NCBI RefSeq assembly: GCF_040720935.1
Contig: NZ_JBFDAE010000003.1
Coordinates: forward strand, 248,001 to 312,000
Direction of reading: 5' to 3'
Length of the DNA: 64,000 nucleotides
Origin: Jejuia sp040720935
GTDB taxonomy: Bacteria > Bacteroidota > Bacteroidia > Flavobacteriales > Flavobacteriaceae
A program made the position numbers and the translations under genes. Positions 25,704 through 34,976 of this stretch are shown one piece after another; positions within the stretch are counted from its first letter, which is position 1, and each line of letters begins with the position of its first letter. Below the pieces are notes generated by a model. The model saw only the letters and a list, made by a program, of their open reading frames with translations, had not been told where the DNA came from and searched no databases.

Positions 25704-26894
25704 ATGAAAAGGCTCATTTTAATATTGGCAGGTTTGCTTCTTTCCTTTGGAAGTCATGGGCAAATAACGTCCGCAGAGTATTTTATCGATACAGATCCAG
25801 GAGTTGGAAATGGAACTTCATTGACACTTTCCGGAAACAGTATAGATCAAGATTTTAACATCCCCACCACAGGGCTTTCAGACGGGATCCATAAATTGTA
25901 TGTTCGCATTTTAAATAATTCTGGAGCATGGAGCATTTATGATAAAAACGTGTTTTACATCAACCCAAACAACTCCAATACCGCAAATATCGCTTCCGCA
26001 GAATATTTTATGGATACCGATCCAGGTGTTGGAAATGGTACAGCGTTAACGGTTTCGGGCAACATTATAGATCAGGATTTTAATATTCCCACAACGGGAG
26101 TTTCAGGCGGGGTGCATAAACTATACCTAAGATTGATAAACGATGTTGGTACTTGGAGCCTCTATGATAAGAACGTGTTCTACATCAACCCGAACAACTC
26201 CAATACAGCAAATATCACTTCCGCAGAATATTTTGTCGATACCGATCCGGGTGTTGGTAACGGTACTCCGTTAACGGTTTCAGGCAACATTATAGATCAG
26301 GATTTTAATATTCCCACAACAGGGCTCTCAAACGGGGTGCATAAACTATACCTAAGATTGATAAACGATGATGACACTTGGAGCCTCTATGATAACAATG
26401 TGTTTTATGTGAGTCCAAACCTCACTAATACGGCACTAATTACAAGTGCGGAGTACTTTTTCGATATTGATCCTGGAGTGGGCAATGCCACAACAATAGA
26501 TTTGAGCGACGCCGAAACTTTTGATGTGGATCTTGTAGTTCAAGTGCCTTCAGACCTTCCTGATGGCGACCACATTTTGTACATACGTGTATTAAATACA
26601 GACGGCACATGGAGCCTATATGCTCCGTCAGAACAATTATTCACCTTATCAAATGAAGATGTTGTACTGAATAATTTTAAGTTTTATCCCAACCCAGTTA
26701 AAGCCATTTTGTTTTTGGACACCAACAATCAAAATATTACAGATTTTAAAGTCATAGATTTAAACGGAAAAATTGTGCTGGACCACCTTCCAATTAAAAA
26801 TCAAATCGATTTAAGCTATTTGGAATCAGGTACCTATCTTTTTCATCTTAAAACCGATAGCGGGAGCATTTCAAAAAAAATCATTAAAGATTAA
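25704..26894 (+). CDS. T9SS-sorted surface protein with four 75-residue repeats
   Basis: Exported protein of 396 residues: a signal peptide (ILILAGLLLSFGSHGQ), then four repeats of about 75 residues each opening with the pattern I-x-S-A-E-Y-F-x-D-x-D-P-G-V-G-N and containing a W-S-[IL]-Y-[DA] strand. A type A T9SS C-terminal sorting domain (FKFYPNPVKAILFL through GTYLFHLKTDSGSISKKIIKD) follows. It should pass the outer membrane by type IX secretion and be anchored at or released from the surface. Repeats 2 and 3 are nearly identical in DNA, a sign of recent duplication or gene conversion. The ligand is unknown. Confidence 0.88.
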   Translation: MKRLILILAGLLLSFGSHGQITSAEYFIDTDPGVGNGTSLTLSGNSIDQDFNIPTTGLSDGIHKLYVRILNNSGAWSIYDKNVFYINPNNSNTANIASAEYFMDTDPGVGNGTALTVSGNIIDQDFNIPTTGVSGGVHKLYLRLINDVGTWSLYDKNVFYINPNNSNTANITSAEYFVDTDPGVGNGTPLTVSGNIIDQDFNIPTTGLSNGVHKLYLRLINDDDTWSLYDNNVFYVSPNLTNTALITSAEYFFDIDPGVGNATTIDLSDAETFDVDLVVQVPSDLPDGDHILYIRVLNTDGTWSLYAPSEQLFTLSNEDVVLNNFKFYPNPVKAILFLDTNNQNITDFKVIDLNGKIVLDHLPIKNQIDLSYLESGTYLFHLKTDSGSISKKIIKD

Positions 26895-26958
26895 AACTGT
26901 CTGTACAGAAATGGTATAATGTTTAAATTCATTATTTTTAAGGTATAACACTACTATT

Positions 26959-28902
26959 TTGAAACCACAACTTAAATACCTAGTTTTCTTTTTGTCATTG
27001 AGTTGTTGGGGTCAAAATTCTAATAGGGAGCTGGATAGTTTATTGCATGTAACTGGAATAACACCCAGTCTTTCCGAAAAGGCTTCGGCACATTCTAGGT
27101 TGGCATGGTTATATATCAATCAGGATATTAAAACAGCCGAAGCACACCTAGATTCGGCCACGGTTTTATATACGCAACTAAAAGACAACAAAGGAATTTC
27201 GGTATGTAATTATAAATATGCTGTTCTTAATCGGTTTTTGGGCAATTATAATTTGGCCCTCGATTATATTGATGAATACCAACAATATGCAACAGAGCAA
27301 CTAGATACTTTTAAGATAGCAAATGGCTTATTTCAAAAAGGGGTTATCCATAGTTTGCAGAATAATTATGAAGCAAGTCTAAAAGCATACCATAAAACAC
27401 TATCGCTATATGAAACCATTGGCGATTCAACAGGAATGGGCTTTACGCTTAACAGTATAGGTATCGTCTATAAAAATTTGGAGAAGTATGAACAGGCCAT
27501 TGAAAGTTACCAACAAGCCGTTGCCATCCATGAAAAAAAGAACGACCTTAATAACTTGGCAAACGTTTACAACGGTTTAGGTACTGTATATGTTGAACAA
27601 CAAAATTTGGACAAGGCATTAGACTATTTCAACAAAACCTTGGCCATGGATAAAGAGCTAAAAAACACTTGGGGAACAGCAAAAGTGAGCAAAAATATAG
27701 CCTTGATTTATATTGAAAAGAAACAGTATCAAAAAGCCTTATCCTTTTTAGAAAGTGCCTATAACATCCAGAAATCGCACGATTATACTTCAGATTTAGC
27801 TGAAACATTATCCCAATTAAGTACGGTAAACATGCTCATGGGAAATTTTCAAAAAAGTGAGGCATTGCTTCAACAAAGTTTTAAGCACCACGTGCCATCA
27901 AAAAAAGTGTTTAGGGACATGCATTTACAGTCCTATAAACTATATGATACCACAGGTCGGGTTACAAATGCGCTACATCACTATAAAAAATATACAACTT
28001 ATAAAGACAGTATTTTAAATGATGAAAACTTAAAACAGATCAATACACTCGAAATTCAGTTTGAAACAGAAAAAAAAGACAGAGCCATTATCGAGCAACA
28101 ACTCCTTTTGAGGCAAAATGAAAATGCGTTTCAAAAGAAAAAGGTGCAGTTTAATTATATGACGGGAATAGCTATATTTTTATTAATAGTTTCCATTTTG
28201 ATATTTTTGGTGTTTAAACAACGCCAAAAAAGAAAAACCCAAGAAATATTAACCTTAAAGCGCGAGCATCAAATAAAGACCTTGGAAGCTTTGATTGAAG
28301 GTGAGGAAAATGAGCGTTTTAGAATAGCCAGAGAATTGCACGATGGTGTAAATGGCGATTTGTCTGCCATCAAATATAAGCTGTCGTCATTATTGGAAAT
28401 GAACAATAAAGTGATAAAAGAGGCCATTGCGATGATTGATGACTCTTGTAAACAAGTGCGTGCTATTTCGCATAATTTAGTGCCGCCATCATTAAAAAAC
28501 TTTAATTTAGTAGAGGTTACCGAAACTTATTGTAACAAATTAAATAGTATAAACCCATCAGTAGAAATTGTGTTTCAGCATTTAGGCGAAGACATTACAA
28601 TTTCCAAAAAAGCAGAAATTAATAGCTTTAGAATCATACAGGAATTGGTGACCAACAGTTTAAAACATGCCGATGCATCAAAGATTACCGTACAAATAAG
28701 TAATAGAAATAACAGCGTTCAAATTACTGTTGAAGATGATGGAAAAGGGTTTGATAAAGATGAAGCAACAGTAAACGGTATTGGTTTGAGCAATGTGCAA
28801 TCTAGGATTGATTATTTGAATGCAGAGGTAGATTTTATTTCAAACGAAAGCGGTACATCTTATACTTTAGATATTGATATAACACAACATAATGACGATT
28901 AA
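26959..28902 (+). CDS. TPR-containing NarX/DesK-type sensor histidine kinase
   Basis: Membrane-anchored sensor of 647 residues starting at TTG. After a signal-like N-terminus (LVFFLSLSCWGQ), about seven tetratricopeptide repeats span residues 30-330 outside the cytoplasm. A coiled coil (about 350-390) leads to a single membrane helix near 397-420. The cytosolic HisKA_3 dimerisation domain has the phospho-His in RIARELHDGVNGDLSAIKYK, and the ATPase has VTNSLKHADAS (N box), DDGKGFD and GIGLSNVQSRI. Its 3' end overlaps the response regulator by 11 bases, so the pair is a coupled two-component system. The signal sensed is unknown. Confidence 0.92.
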   Translation: MKPQLKYLVFFLSLSCWGQNSNRELDSLLHVTGITPSLSEKASAHSRLAWLYINQDIKTAEAHLDSATVLYTQLKDNKGISVCNYKYAVLNRFLGNYNLALDYIDEYQQYATEQLDTFKIANGLFQKGVIHSLQNNYEASLKAYHKTLSLYETIGDSTGMGFTLNSIGIVYKNLEKYEQAIESYQQAVAIHEKKNDLNNLANVYNGLGTVYVEQQNLDKALDYFNKTLAMDKELKNTWGTAKVSKNIALIYIEKKQYQKALSFLESAYNIQKSHDYTSDLAETLSQLSTVNMLMGNFQKSEALLQQSFKHHVPSKKVFRDMHLQSYKLYDTTGRVTNALHHYKKYTTYKDSILNDENLKQINTLEIQFETEKKDRAIIEQQLLLRQNENAFQKKKVQFNYMTGIAIFLLIVSILIFLVFKQRQKRKTQEILTLKREHQIKTLEALIEGEENERFRIARELHDGVNGDLSAIKYKLSSLLEMNNKVIKEAIAMIDDSCKQVRAISHNLVPPSLKNFNLVEVTETYCNKLNSINPSVEIVFQHLGEDITISKKAEINSFRIIQELVTNSLKHADASKITVQISNRNNSVQITVEDDGKGFDKDEATVNGIGLSNVQSRIDYLNAEVDFISNESGTSYTLDIDITQHNDD

Positions 28903-29527
28903 AATAGCAATAACGGACGATCATGTTATGGTGTTAAGGGGCATTGCCGCGATGCTTGAGGGCACACCAGAACTAAAAGTTGTAGGCGCCTATAAGAATG
29001 CTACTCAAACCTTAGAGCATATTGGTAAGGATAACCCTGATATTTTGCTACTCGATATTAATTTACCAGATACAAACGGTATAGATTTAAGCAAACAACT
29101 CCTTAAAAAACACCCTGAATTAAAAATTATAGCACTCACAAATTTTGAGGATATCTCTTTTGTAAAGCGCATGCTTAAAAATGGGGTTCATGGCTATTTG
29201 CTTAAAAACACAGATAAATTGGAATTGATTACCGCCATGAAAACGGTACTCTCTGGCGAGTTGTTTCTACAAAAGGACATCCATAAGCGATTGCTAAATC
29301 AGTCCGTCAATAAAACTATTGATAATGGATTAAAACCCAATTTGACCAGACGGGAACACGATGTTCTTGTTGCCATTTCTGAGGAATTGACCACACAACA
29401 AATCTCTGAAAAACTATTTATCAGCCCTAAAACCGTAGAAACCCACCGCATGAACATCATGAGCAAACTAGGTGCAAAAAATAGTGTGGGCATCATAAAA
29501 ATTGCAATAGAAAAACAACTACTTTAG
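28892..29527 (+). CDS. NarL/FixJ-type response regulator
   Basis: DNA-binding response regulator of 211 residues. The receiver domain shows the acidic pair ITDDH, the phospho-acceptor Asp in ILLLDINLPDTNG (near residue 53), and the Lys in YLLKNTDK. The LuxR-type helix-turn-helix is LTRREHDVLVAISEELTTQQ then SPKTVETHRMNIMSKLG. It overlaps the kinase gene by 11 bases. Targets are not visible, but the secreted proteins just upstream are candidates by location only. Confidence 0.93.
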   Translation: MTIKIAITDDHVMVLRGIAAMLEGTPELKVVGAYKNATQTLEHIGKDNPDILLLDINLPDTNGIDLSKQLLKKHPELKIIALTNFEDISFVKRMLKNGVHGYLLKNTDKLELITAMKTVLSGELFLQKDIHKRLLNQSVNKTIDNGLKPNLTRREHDVLVAISEELTTQQISEKLFISPKTVETHRMNIMSKLGAKNSVGIIKIAIEKQLL

Positions 29528-29537
29528 GATTTAGACA

Positions 29538-29545
29538 TATCTTTG
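29538..29545 (+). promoter_or_regulatory. -7 box (TATCTTTG) of prmA
   Basis: Consensus box 17 bases before the prmA ATG and immediately after the response regulator gene, so prmA has its own promoter. Confidence 0.6.
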
Positions 29546-29562
29546 CAGTCTAATAAAATCAG

Positions 29563-30396
29563 ATGTCCAACACCATTTATATAGGTTATTATTTTAAGGT
29601 TACACCACAACAACCGGGAGTAGAAATTCTTATTGCCGAATTAGGTTACGCCGGTTTTGAAAGTTTTGTAGAAACCGAAGATGGTGTTACGGCCTATATT
29701 CAAAAGGAAGAATGGCGTTCAGATATTTTAGAAGATATTCAAATTTTGGAATCAGATGAATTTGAAATCACCTATACATTCGAAGATATAGAACAAACCA
29801 ACTGGAACGAAGAGTGGGAAAAGAATTTCAACCCAATTGTAGTAGATGACGTGTGTGCGGTTCGCGCCCCATTTCATAAAAAATTTGATACAAAATACGA
29901 TATCATCATAGAACCAAAAATGAGTTTTGGAACAGGTCATCATGAAACCACGCACATGATGATTCAGCATATTCTAAAAAATGACTTTAAGGATAAATCG
30001 GTTTTAGATATGGGTTGCGGTACTGGCGTTTTGGCTATTCTCGCAGAGCTTAAAGGTGCAAAACCAATTGATGCGGTAGATTATGATAATTGGTGCTATT
30101 TAAACAGTTTAGAAAACGTGGAACGCAATAAGTGCAAACATATTACGGTTATTGAAGGAGATGCATCAGTTTTAAATAAAAAATACGATGTCATTATTGC
30201 GAATATAAATCGGAATATTTTAATGCAGGACATGGGGACTTATGTGTCCTGTTTAAATAAAAATGGCGCGTTGTTTTTAAGTGGATTTTATGATGATGAT
30301 GTCCCAATGATTCAGGCAGCATGTGAAAAACATGTGTTAAAATTTGAAGAAAAATTGGAAAGAAACAATTGGGTATCGTTAAAATTTTTAAATTAG
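29563..30396 (+). CDS. prmA: PrmA, ribosomal protein L11 methyltransferase
   Basis: SAM-dependent methyltransferase of 277 residues acting on ribosomal protein L11. An N-terminal substrate-recognition domain (about 1-90) is followed by the Rossmann-like catalytic domain: FGTGHHETTHMM, the SAM-binding VLDMGCGTGVLAIL, DAVDYDNW, and the NPPF-like ANINRNIL motif. Full length for the family. ClpS follows 32 bases downstream, a common pairing in Bacteroidetes. Confidence 0.94.
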   Translation: MSNTIYIGYYFKVTPQQPGVEILIAELGYAGFESFVETEDGVTAYIQKEEWRSDILEDIQILESDEFEITYTFEDIEQTNWNEEWEKNFNPIVVDDVCAVRAPFHKKFDTKYDIIIEPKMSFGTGHHETTHMMIQHILKNDFKDKSVLDMGCGTGVLAILAELKGAKPIDAVDYDNWCYLNSLENVERNKCKHITVIEGDASVLNKKYDVIIANINRNILMQDMGTYVSCLNKNGALFLSGFYDDDVPMIQAACEKHVLKFEEKLERNNWVSLKFLN

Positions 30397-30428
30397 TAGA
30401 AGAATTACCCCAAAAAAAAGATTGAGAT

Positions 30429-30704
30429 ATGAGTACAAAGGAAAAAATATCAGAAGAATTATTACTTGAAGAAGAAATTAAGACCCAAAATGAGATTGTT
30501 TTATATAACGACGATGTGAATACTTTTGACCACGTTATAGAAACGCTTATTTACGCCTGCGATCATACTTCAGAACAGGCTGAACAATGTTCTCTACTGG
30601 TGCATTACAAAGGAAAATGCACCGTAAAAACAGGCTTATATGACGATTTAAAACCGCGTTGCTCCATGCTTTTGGAAGCGGGGTTGAGTGCGGAGATAGT
30701 ATAA
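30429..30704 (+). CDS. clpS: ClpS, adaptor of the ClpAP protease
   Basis: N-end-rule adaptor of 91 residues delivering substrates to ClpAP. The core VLYNDDVNTFDHVIETL carries the binding-pocket Asn/Asp residues. HYKGKCTVKTG and CSMLLEAGLSAEIV complete the fold. The N-terminal extension is short and charged as usual. It is followed by a strong terminator at 30727-30784. Confidence 0.94.
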   Translation: MSTKEKISEELLLEEEIKTQNEIVLYNDDVNTFDHVIETLIYACDHTSEQAEQCSLLVHYKGKCTVKTGLYDDLKPRCSMLLEAGLSAEIV

Positions 30705-30726
30705 AATATAGCATTAATAAACTTTC

Positions 30727-30784
30727 AGACCTGACGGGTTTTGAATCCCGATAGTTATCGTGGACTGTCAGGTCTCTTTTTTTT
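30727..30784 (+). terminator. Intrinsic terminator after clpS
   Basis: AGACCTGAC (30727-30735) pairs with GTCAGGTCT (30767-30775). The loop holds a degenerate copy of the CCGATAGCTATCGG palindrome, and a run of eight T follows. Confidence 0.8.
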
Positions 30785-30833
30785 CTTTACGTCTCTGCGC
30801 CATTGCCTGCCGGCTGGCAGGTTTGCGAGAACA

Positions 30834-32246
30834 TTAAAGTGTGCTTGGGCAAACAAAATCCGTAGTTGGTAAACCTGAATTTTTTATAGCACCAAATCCA
30901 CCAGCAATATCCACTAAATTATCAAAGCCTCTAGCCTTTAAAATGGAAGCTGCTATTATAGAACGGTAACCACCAGCACAATGCAAGTAGTATTTTTGAT
31001 TTTTATCAATAGAATTCATATTGCTATTAATATAATCTAAAGCAAAATGTTGCACGTTGTTGCCTTCTAAATGTTCAGACTTGTATTCGCCATCTTTTCT
31101 AACATCGAGAATATTTATGGTTTTGTTTTTAAAATCCTTTGCAAATTCTTCAACAGGAATAGATGTAATAGTTTCAATGTCTTTTCCGGATTTTTTCCAA
31201 GCTTCAATCCCACCATTTAAATAGCCTAAAGTATTGTCATAACCAACACGAGATAATCGGGTTACGGTTTCTTTTGCCCTGCCTTCGGGAGTTACCAACA
31301 AAATAGGTTGTTTTAAATCTGTAATCAATGCACCTACCCAAGGGGCAAAACTACCATTTAAGCCAATAAATATTGAATATGGAATATGGCCTTGTGCAAA
31401 TTCTTGCTCTGTTCTTACATCAAGAACTAAAGCACCCTCTCGATTTCCAATAATTTCAAATTGGTCTGGATTTAAAGCTGTATTGCCTTGGTTTAAGACA
31501 TCTTCAAAAGTATCATAACCCGTTTTGTTCATCATGGCATTTTTTTCAAAATACTGTGGAGGAGGAGCAATACCTTCAAGGACTTCTTTAACAAATTCAT
31601 CTTTAGTCATATCTGCTCTTAAGGCATAATTGGTTTTCTTTTGTTCACCTAAAACACCTACGGTTTCTTTGCTTAAATTTTTACCACAAGCAGAACCTGC
31701 GCCATGTGCAGGATAAACAATAACATCATCAGGAAGTGTCATTATTTTTGTCCGTAAGGAATCGAATAACATGCCTGCCAAATCTTCTTTAGTTACATCT
31801 GATTTAATAGCCAAATCAGGTCTGCCAACGTCTCCCAAAAATAATGTGTCACCCGAAAAAATAGCATGTTCCTTTCCTTTTTCATCTAACAATAAATAGG
31901 TGGAGGATTCTAATGTGTGCCCTGGAGTATGTAGTACTTTAATCGAAATATCTCCAAGTTTAAAAGTCTCGTTATCCTTTGCGGTATAAATATCGTATTC
32001 AGTTTCTGCTCCTGGACCAAATACTATTGTAGCTCCAGTTTTTTTTGCTAAATCTATATGACCAGAAACAAAATCTGCATGGAAATGGGTTTCAAATATG
32101 TATTTTATTTTGGCATTTTCCTTTTCAGCTTTATCAACATATTGTTGTGTTTCACGTAGTGGGTCTATGATAGCGACTTCGCCATTAGATTCTATGTAAT
32201 AAGCGCCTTGAGCCAAACAACCCGTATATATTTGTTCTATTTTCAT
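30834..32246 (-). CDS. MBL-fold persulfide dioxygenase fused to two rhodanese domains (CstB-like)
   Basis: Cytosolic sulfur enzyme of 470 residues. The metallo-beta-lactamase domain (about 1-240) has the ligands in THFHADFVSGH, HTPGHTLES, FSGDTLFLGD and YPAHGAGS. Two rhodanese domains follow. The first (about 265-355) has DVRTEQEFAQGH but TPEGRA where the catalytic Cys loop should be, so it is probably inactive. The second (about 370-465) has the active loop HCAGGYRS. This matches CstB-type enzymes that oxidise persulfides and release thiosulfate or sulfite. It is the last gene of the sulfur operon 34131-30834. Confidence 0.9.
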   Translation of the reverse strand: MKIEQIYTGCLAQGAYYIESNGEVAIIDPLRETQQYVDKAEKENAKIKYIFETHFHADFVSGHIDLAKKTGATIVFGPGAETEYDIYTAKDNETFKLGDISIKVLHTPGHTLESSTYLLLDEKGKEHAIFSGDTLFLGDVGRPDLAIKSDVTKEDLAGMLFDSLRTKIMTLPDDVIVYPAHGAGSACGKNLSKETVGVLGEQKKTNYALRADMTKDEFVKEVLEGIAPPPQYFEKNAMMNKTGYDTFEDVLNQGNTALNPDQFEIIGNREGALVLDVRTEQEFAQGHIPYSIFIGLNGSFAPWVGALITDLKQPILLVTPEGRAKETVTRLSRVGYDNTLGYLNGGIEAWKKSGKDIETITSIPVEEFAKDFKNKTINILDVRKDGEYKSEHLEGNNVQHFALDYINSNMNSIDKNQKYYLHCAGGYRSIIAASILKARGFDNLVDIAGGFGAIKNSGLPTTDFVCPSTL

Positions 32247-32257
32247 AATATTATTTT

Positions 32258-32303
32258 TGTCATTCCCTCGAATCCCGATAGCTATCTGGAGGGAATCTTT
32301 TTT
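32258..32303 (+). repeat. Inverted repeat between TauE and MBL-rhodanese genes
   Basis: ATTCCCTC pairs with GAGGGAAT around an inner GATAGCTATC palindrome, with a T-run on the plus-strand side. It could attenuate or process the operon transcript, or act as a terminator for antisense transcription; the T-run points to the plus strand. Confidence 0.5.
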
Positions 32304-32365
32304 AATCCTTATTCAAAATTACGAAACATTGGTAACCCAATCTGCAACTTATATCACATTTAAAA

Positions 32366-33157
32366 TTATTTTAACTCTTTGTAAATTATGTAAGCAGCCA
32401 TGATAAAAATAAAATAACCAAAACTCTTTTTAAGTTGCTTTCCACTTATAAACTTTGATAGTAATACCCCTAAAATAATTCCCACTATTGAAATTAATGT
32501 AAACGTCAATAGAAATGCCCATTCTATATCCAATGTTTGAACATCACCCATAAAACCAATTAGTGAGTTTATGGTTATGATAACCAATGAAGTGCCTACC
32601 GCTTTTTTCATGGGGATTTTAGCCCAAAGCACCAAGGCAGGAATATATAAAAATCCTCCGCCAGCACCTATAATTCCTGTAATGGAACCTATTATTAAAC
32701 CTTGAATAAAAGTTATGTAGTAAGGTTGTTTTATAGAAAGTAACTTATTTGGTTTGTCTTTTTTAATCATGGAATAGGATGCCATAATCATGATGATTGC
32801 AAAAAAAATCATGATGCCCATACCTTTTGTTAGGCTGAAGTTACTAATTGTAAAAAGTGTTTCGGGAATATTAGGAACCATATAGCGACGTGATAAATAC
32901 ACCGCTGCAAATGATGGGAATGAAAAAGCTAAACCTGTTTTGAAATCAACTAGTCCTTCTTTATATTTTTGAAACGTGCCAACCATAGATGATGTGCCAA
33001 CAACAAACAAAGAATATGCTGTGGCAACTACTGGATTGTATCCTAAAAGATATACTAAAAGTGGCACAGTTAAAATTGAACCGCCTCCACCAATAAGTCC
33101 TAAAACTAAACCGACTATAAGCGCACCAATATATCCTAAGATTTGGGTTGAATCCAT
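32366..33157 (-). CDS. TauE/SafE (TSUP) family anion transporter
   Basis: Inner-membrane protein of 263 residues with about eight hydrophobic segments in two related halves. The family signatures are GLIGGGGSILTVPLLVYLLG at the start and the second-half counterpart GIIGAGGGFLYIPALVLW. TSUP proteins move sulfite, sulfoacetate or related organosulfur anions. Placement between the YeeE pair and a persulfide dioxygenase suggests export or uptake of sulfite/thiosulfate here. Its start touches the stop of the upstream gene. Confidence 0.9.
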   Translation of the reverse strand: MDSTQILGYIGALIVGLVLGLIGGGGSILTVPLLVYLLGYNPVVATAYSLFVVGTSSMVGTFQKYKEGLVDFKTGLAFSFPSFAAVYLSRRYMVPNIPETLFTISNFSLTKGMGIMIFFAIIMIMASYSMIKKDKPNKLLSIKQPYYITFIQGLIIGSITGIIGAGGGFLYIPALVLWAKIPMKKAVGTSLVIITINSLIGFMGDVQTLDIEWAFLLTFTLISIVGIILGVLLSKFISGKQLKKSFGYFIFIMAAYIIYKELK

Positions 33158-33571
33158 TTAATGCGGTAATTTATTTTTTAAGAGTCCGTATATAAAAGTG
33201 CCTAAAACCGCAGCTGCAATAACTATTAACATGCTCCAGACTCCAGTTCCTAAAAGGATATACATGGGGCCAGGGCAAGCTCCAATAAGTGCCCAGCCAA
33301 ATCCAAATACCGTACCCCCAACGATGTATCTTATAAATCCATTTTCTTTTTTCGGAACAAAAATGTCTGCGCCTTTAACGCTTTTTATATATCCTTTTTT
33401 CGAAATCTGTAAAAAGAGAATTCCAGATGCAATGGCAGTTCCGATAATACCATACATATGAAAGGATTGAAAACGGAACATTTCATAAATACGATACCAT
33501 GAAACGGCTTCGGATTTTACTAAAACAATTCCAAAGAAAATCCCGACCAATAAAAATTTAAGAAACTTCAT
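33158..33571 (-). CDS. YeeE/YedE-type transporter, second half (DUF6691)
   Basis: Membrane protein of 137 residues with four helices and the family motif GWALIGACPGPMYILLG, whose Cys is thought to relay thiosulfate. It is the short partner of the split YeeE/YedE family; the other half is encoded directly upstream with a two-base gap. Together they equal one full-length YeeE (about 320 residues), so they probably form a heteromeric thiosulfate permease. Confidence 0.88.
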   Translation of the reverse strand: MKFLKFLLVGIFFGIVLVKSEAVSWYRIYEMFRFQSFHMYGIIGTAIASGILFLQISKKGYIKSVKGADIFVPKKENGFIRYIVGGTVFGFGWALIGACPGPMYILLGTGVWSMLIVIAAAVLGTFIYGLLKNKLPH

Positions 33572-33573
33572 GA

Positions 33574-34131
33574 TTAAAAAATTAAGGGTAAAATAAAATT
33601 AGTCATAATTAAGCCTCCAATAAAAAAGCCTATGACGGCTATTAATGAGGGTTTTTGTAAACTACTTAATCCGGTAATAGCATGTCCTGAAGTGCAACCG
33701 CCCGCGTAACGTGTACCAAAACCAACGAGTAATCCACCAATTACTAATAGGAGCCATGCTTTTGGGGAAGAGAGTGCATCAAGTGCATACATCTCATTTG
33801 GAACTAAGGTTGCTCCAGGCTTATTGAAACCCATGTTTTGGAGTTCGGTTATTGTGGTTGGGTTTAAGTCCGTACCACTATTATTTGATAGATAGTTTAC
33901 GGCGATAAATCCACCAATTATTGCGCCTAAAACTACTGTAAGATTCCAAAGTTGGTCTTTCCATTTGAAATTAAAAAAATCTACAAATTTACCTGCGCCT
34001 GCTATTGTGCACATAGTTCTAAGATTGGATGACATGCCAAATGTTTTACCAAAGTAGAGTAGGAGTGCCATAACTAAGGCTATTAAGGGGCCTGAAATAT
34101 ACCAAGCCCAAGGGTTTAAAATTGTTTCCAT
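33574..34131 (-). CDS. YeeE/YedE-type transporter, first half
   Basis: Membrane protein of 185 residues with five or so helices and the motif GTRYAGGCTSGHAITGL, where the Cys is the conserved substrate-relay residue of YeeE proteins. RTMCTIAGAGKFVDFF is a further family block. First gene of the operon that continues through its partner half, TauE and the MBL-rhodanese protein. Uptake of thiosulfate is the known activity of E. coli YeeE; direction here is inferred. Confidence 0.88.
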   Translation of the reverse strand: METILNPWAWYISGPLIALVMALLLYFGKTFGMSSNLRTMCTIAGAGKFVDFFNFKWKDQLWNLTVVLGAIIGGFIAVNYLSNNSGTDLNPTTITELQNMGFNKPGATLVPNEMYALDALSSPKAWLLLVIGGLLVGFGTRYAGGCTSGHAITGLSSLQKPSLIAVIGFFIGGLIMTNFILPLIF

Positions 34132-34242
34132 GTTTATTAATTTAATGCGAATTTATGTTTAAGGTTGATAAGTTATTGTAATAAATGTTACTTAACAGGA
34201 TGTAAAAGATAATGAAATTAGAAAAGACATTGGCGGATAAGT

Positions 34243-34323
34243 GCGCTAGGGATTGAACGGCATGTTTGAGCTCCCCGACGGAGGAGGGAGCGAGTAGTGA
34301 AAGCCCGACCTTTAGGTAGCGCC
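34243..34323 (+). ncRNA. Candidate structured RNA between the crp and yeeE genes
   Basis: An 81-base element closed by GCGCTA (34243-34248) and TAGCGC (34317-34322). It contains GGATTGAACGG, an inner hairpin with GCTCCC/GGGAGC arms, and AAAGCCCGACC. I recall similar GCGCTAGGGATTG...AGCCCG sequences as dispersed intergenic elements in Flavobacteriia, but cannot confirm a named Rfam family such as Flavo-1. The strand is chosen from that recollection. It lies just upstream of the yeeE operon, on the opposite strand. Confidence 0.45.
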
Positions 34324-34343
34324 CAAATAATTTTTATTAAAAA

Positions 34344-34973
34344 CTATAGAACTTCTATTTTACTTCGGCTGAGTTTTATTCTGTTTTCGTTTTCCAGTTG
34401 TTTTAAAAGTCTGGAAATTACGACGCGTGAGGTGTGTAAATCTTCGGCGATGTCTTGGTGATTTATGTGGATGGTTTTGGAATTGTGGAGTGCTACTTTG
34501 TTGATGAGGTATTTGTGGAGGCGCTCGTCCATTTTTATGAATGCGAGGTTGTCTATGGTTTCGAGCATTTCGTCAAAACGGGTTTGGTAGCTTTCTAGGA
34601 TGAAGTTGCGCCAACTTTGGTTGTTGTGAAACCATTTTTGCATGTGTTGAACGGGAATCATGATGAGTGTGGAATCTTTTTCGGCTACGGCTCTTATTTT
34701 ACTTTTTGTAGTACCCATACAGCAGGTGAGTGACATGGTGCAGGTTTCGCCAGCTTCTAGGAAGTATATGAGGAGTTCGTTGCCCTCTGTGTCTTCTCTA
34801 AGGATTTTAATGTTACCTTCTAATAATAAGGGAATGAATTTTAAGGGCTGATTGATGTCTATAATGATATCGTTGGCTTTGAAATGAGCGATTTTACCGA
34901 TAGTTGCTATTTCGTTTATGAGCGCATTATCTAATGTATGATTGAATTTTTCTTGTAAAAGGCTTGAAGTCAT
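34344..34973 (-). CDS. Crp/Fnr-family transcriptional regulator
   Basis: DNA-binding regulator of 209 residues: an N-terminal cyclic-nucleotide-binding-like beta roll (about 20-120, including KFIPLLLEGNIKILREDTEG) and a C-terminal winged helix with LHTSRVVISRLLKQLE. The roll contains adjacent Cys residues in TCTMSLTCCMGTTKSK, which could sense redox state or reactive sulfur. This is inference from position beside the sulfur operon. ATG 34973 is preferred to the in-frame TTG 34979 because a TATTTTTG box at 34977-34984 overlaps the TTG. Confidence 0.88.
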   Translation of the reverse strand: MTSSLLQEKFNHTLDNALINEIATIGKIAHFKANDIIIDINQPLKFIPLLLEGNIKILREDTEGNELLIYFLEAGETCTMSLTCCMGTTKSKIRAVAEKDSTLIMIPVQHMQKWFHNNQSWRNFILESYQTRFDEMLETIDNLAFIKMDERLHKYLINKVALHNSKTIHINHQDIAEDLHTSRVVISRLLKQLENENRIKLSRSKIEVL

Positions 34974-34976
34974 ATT

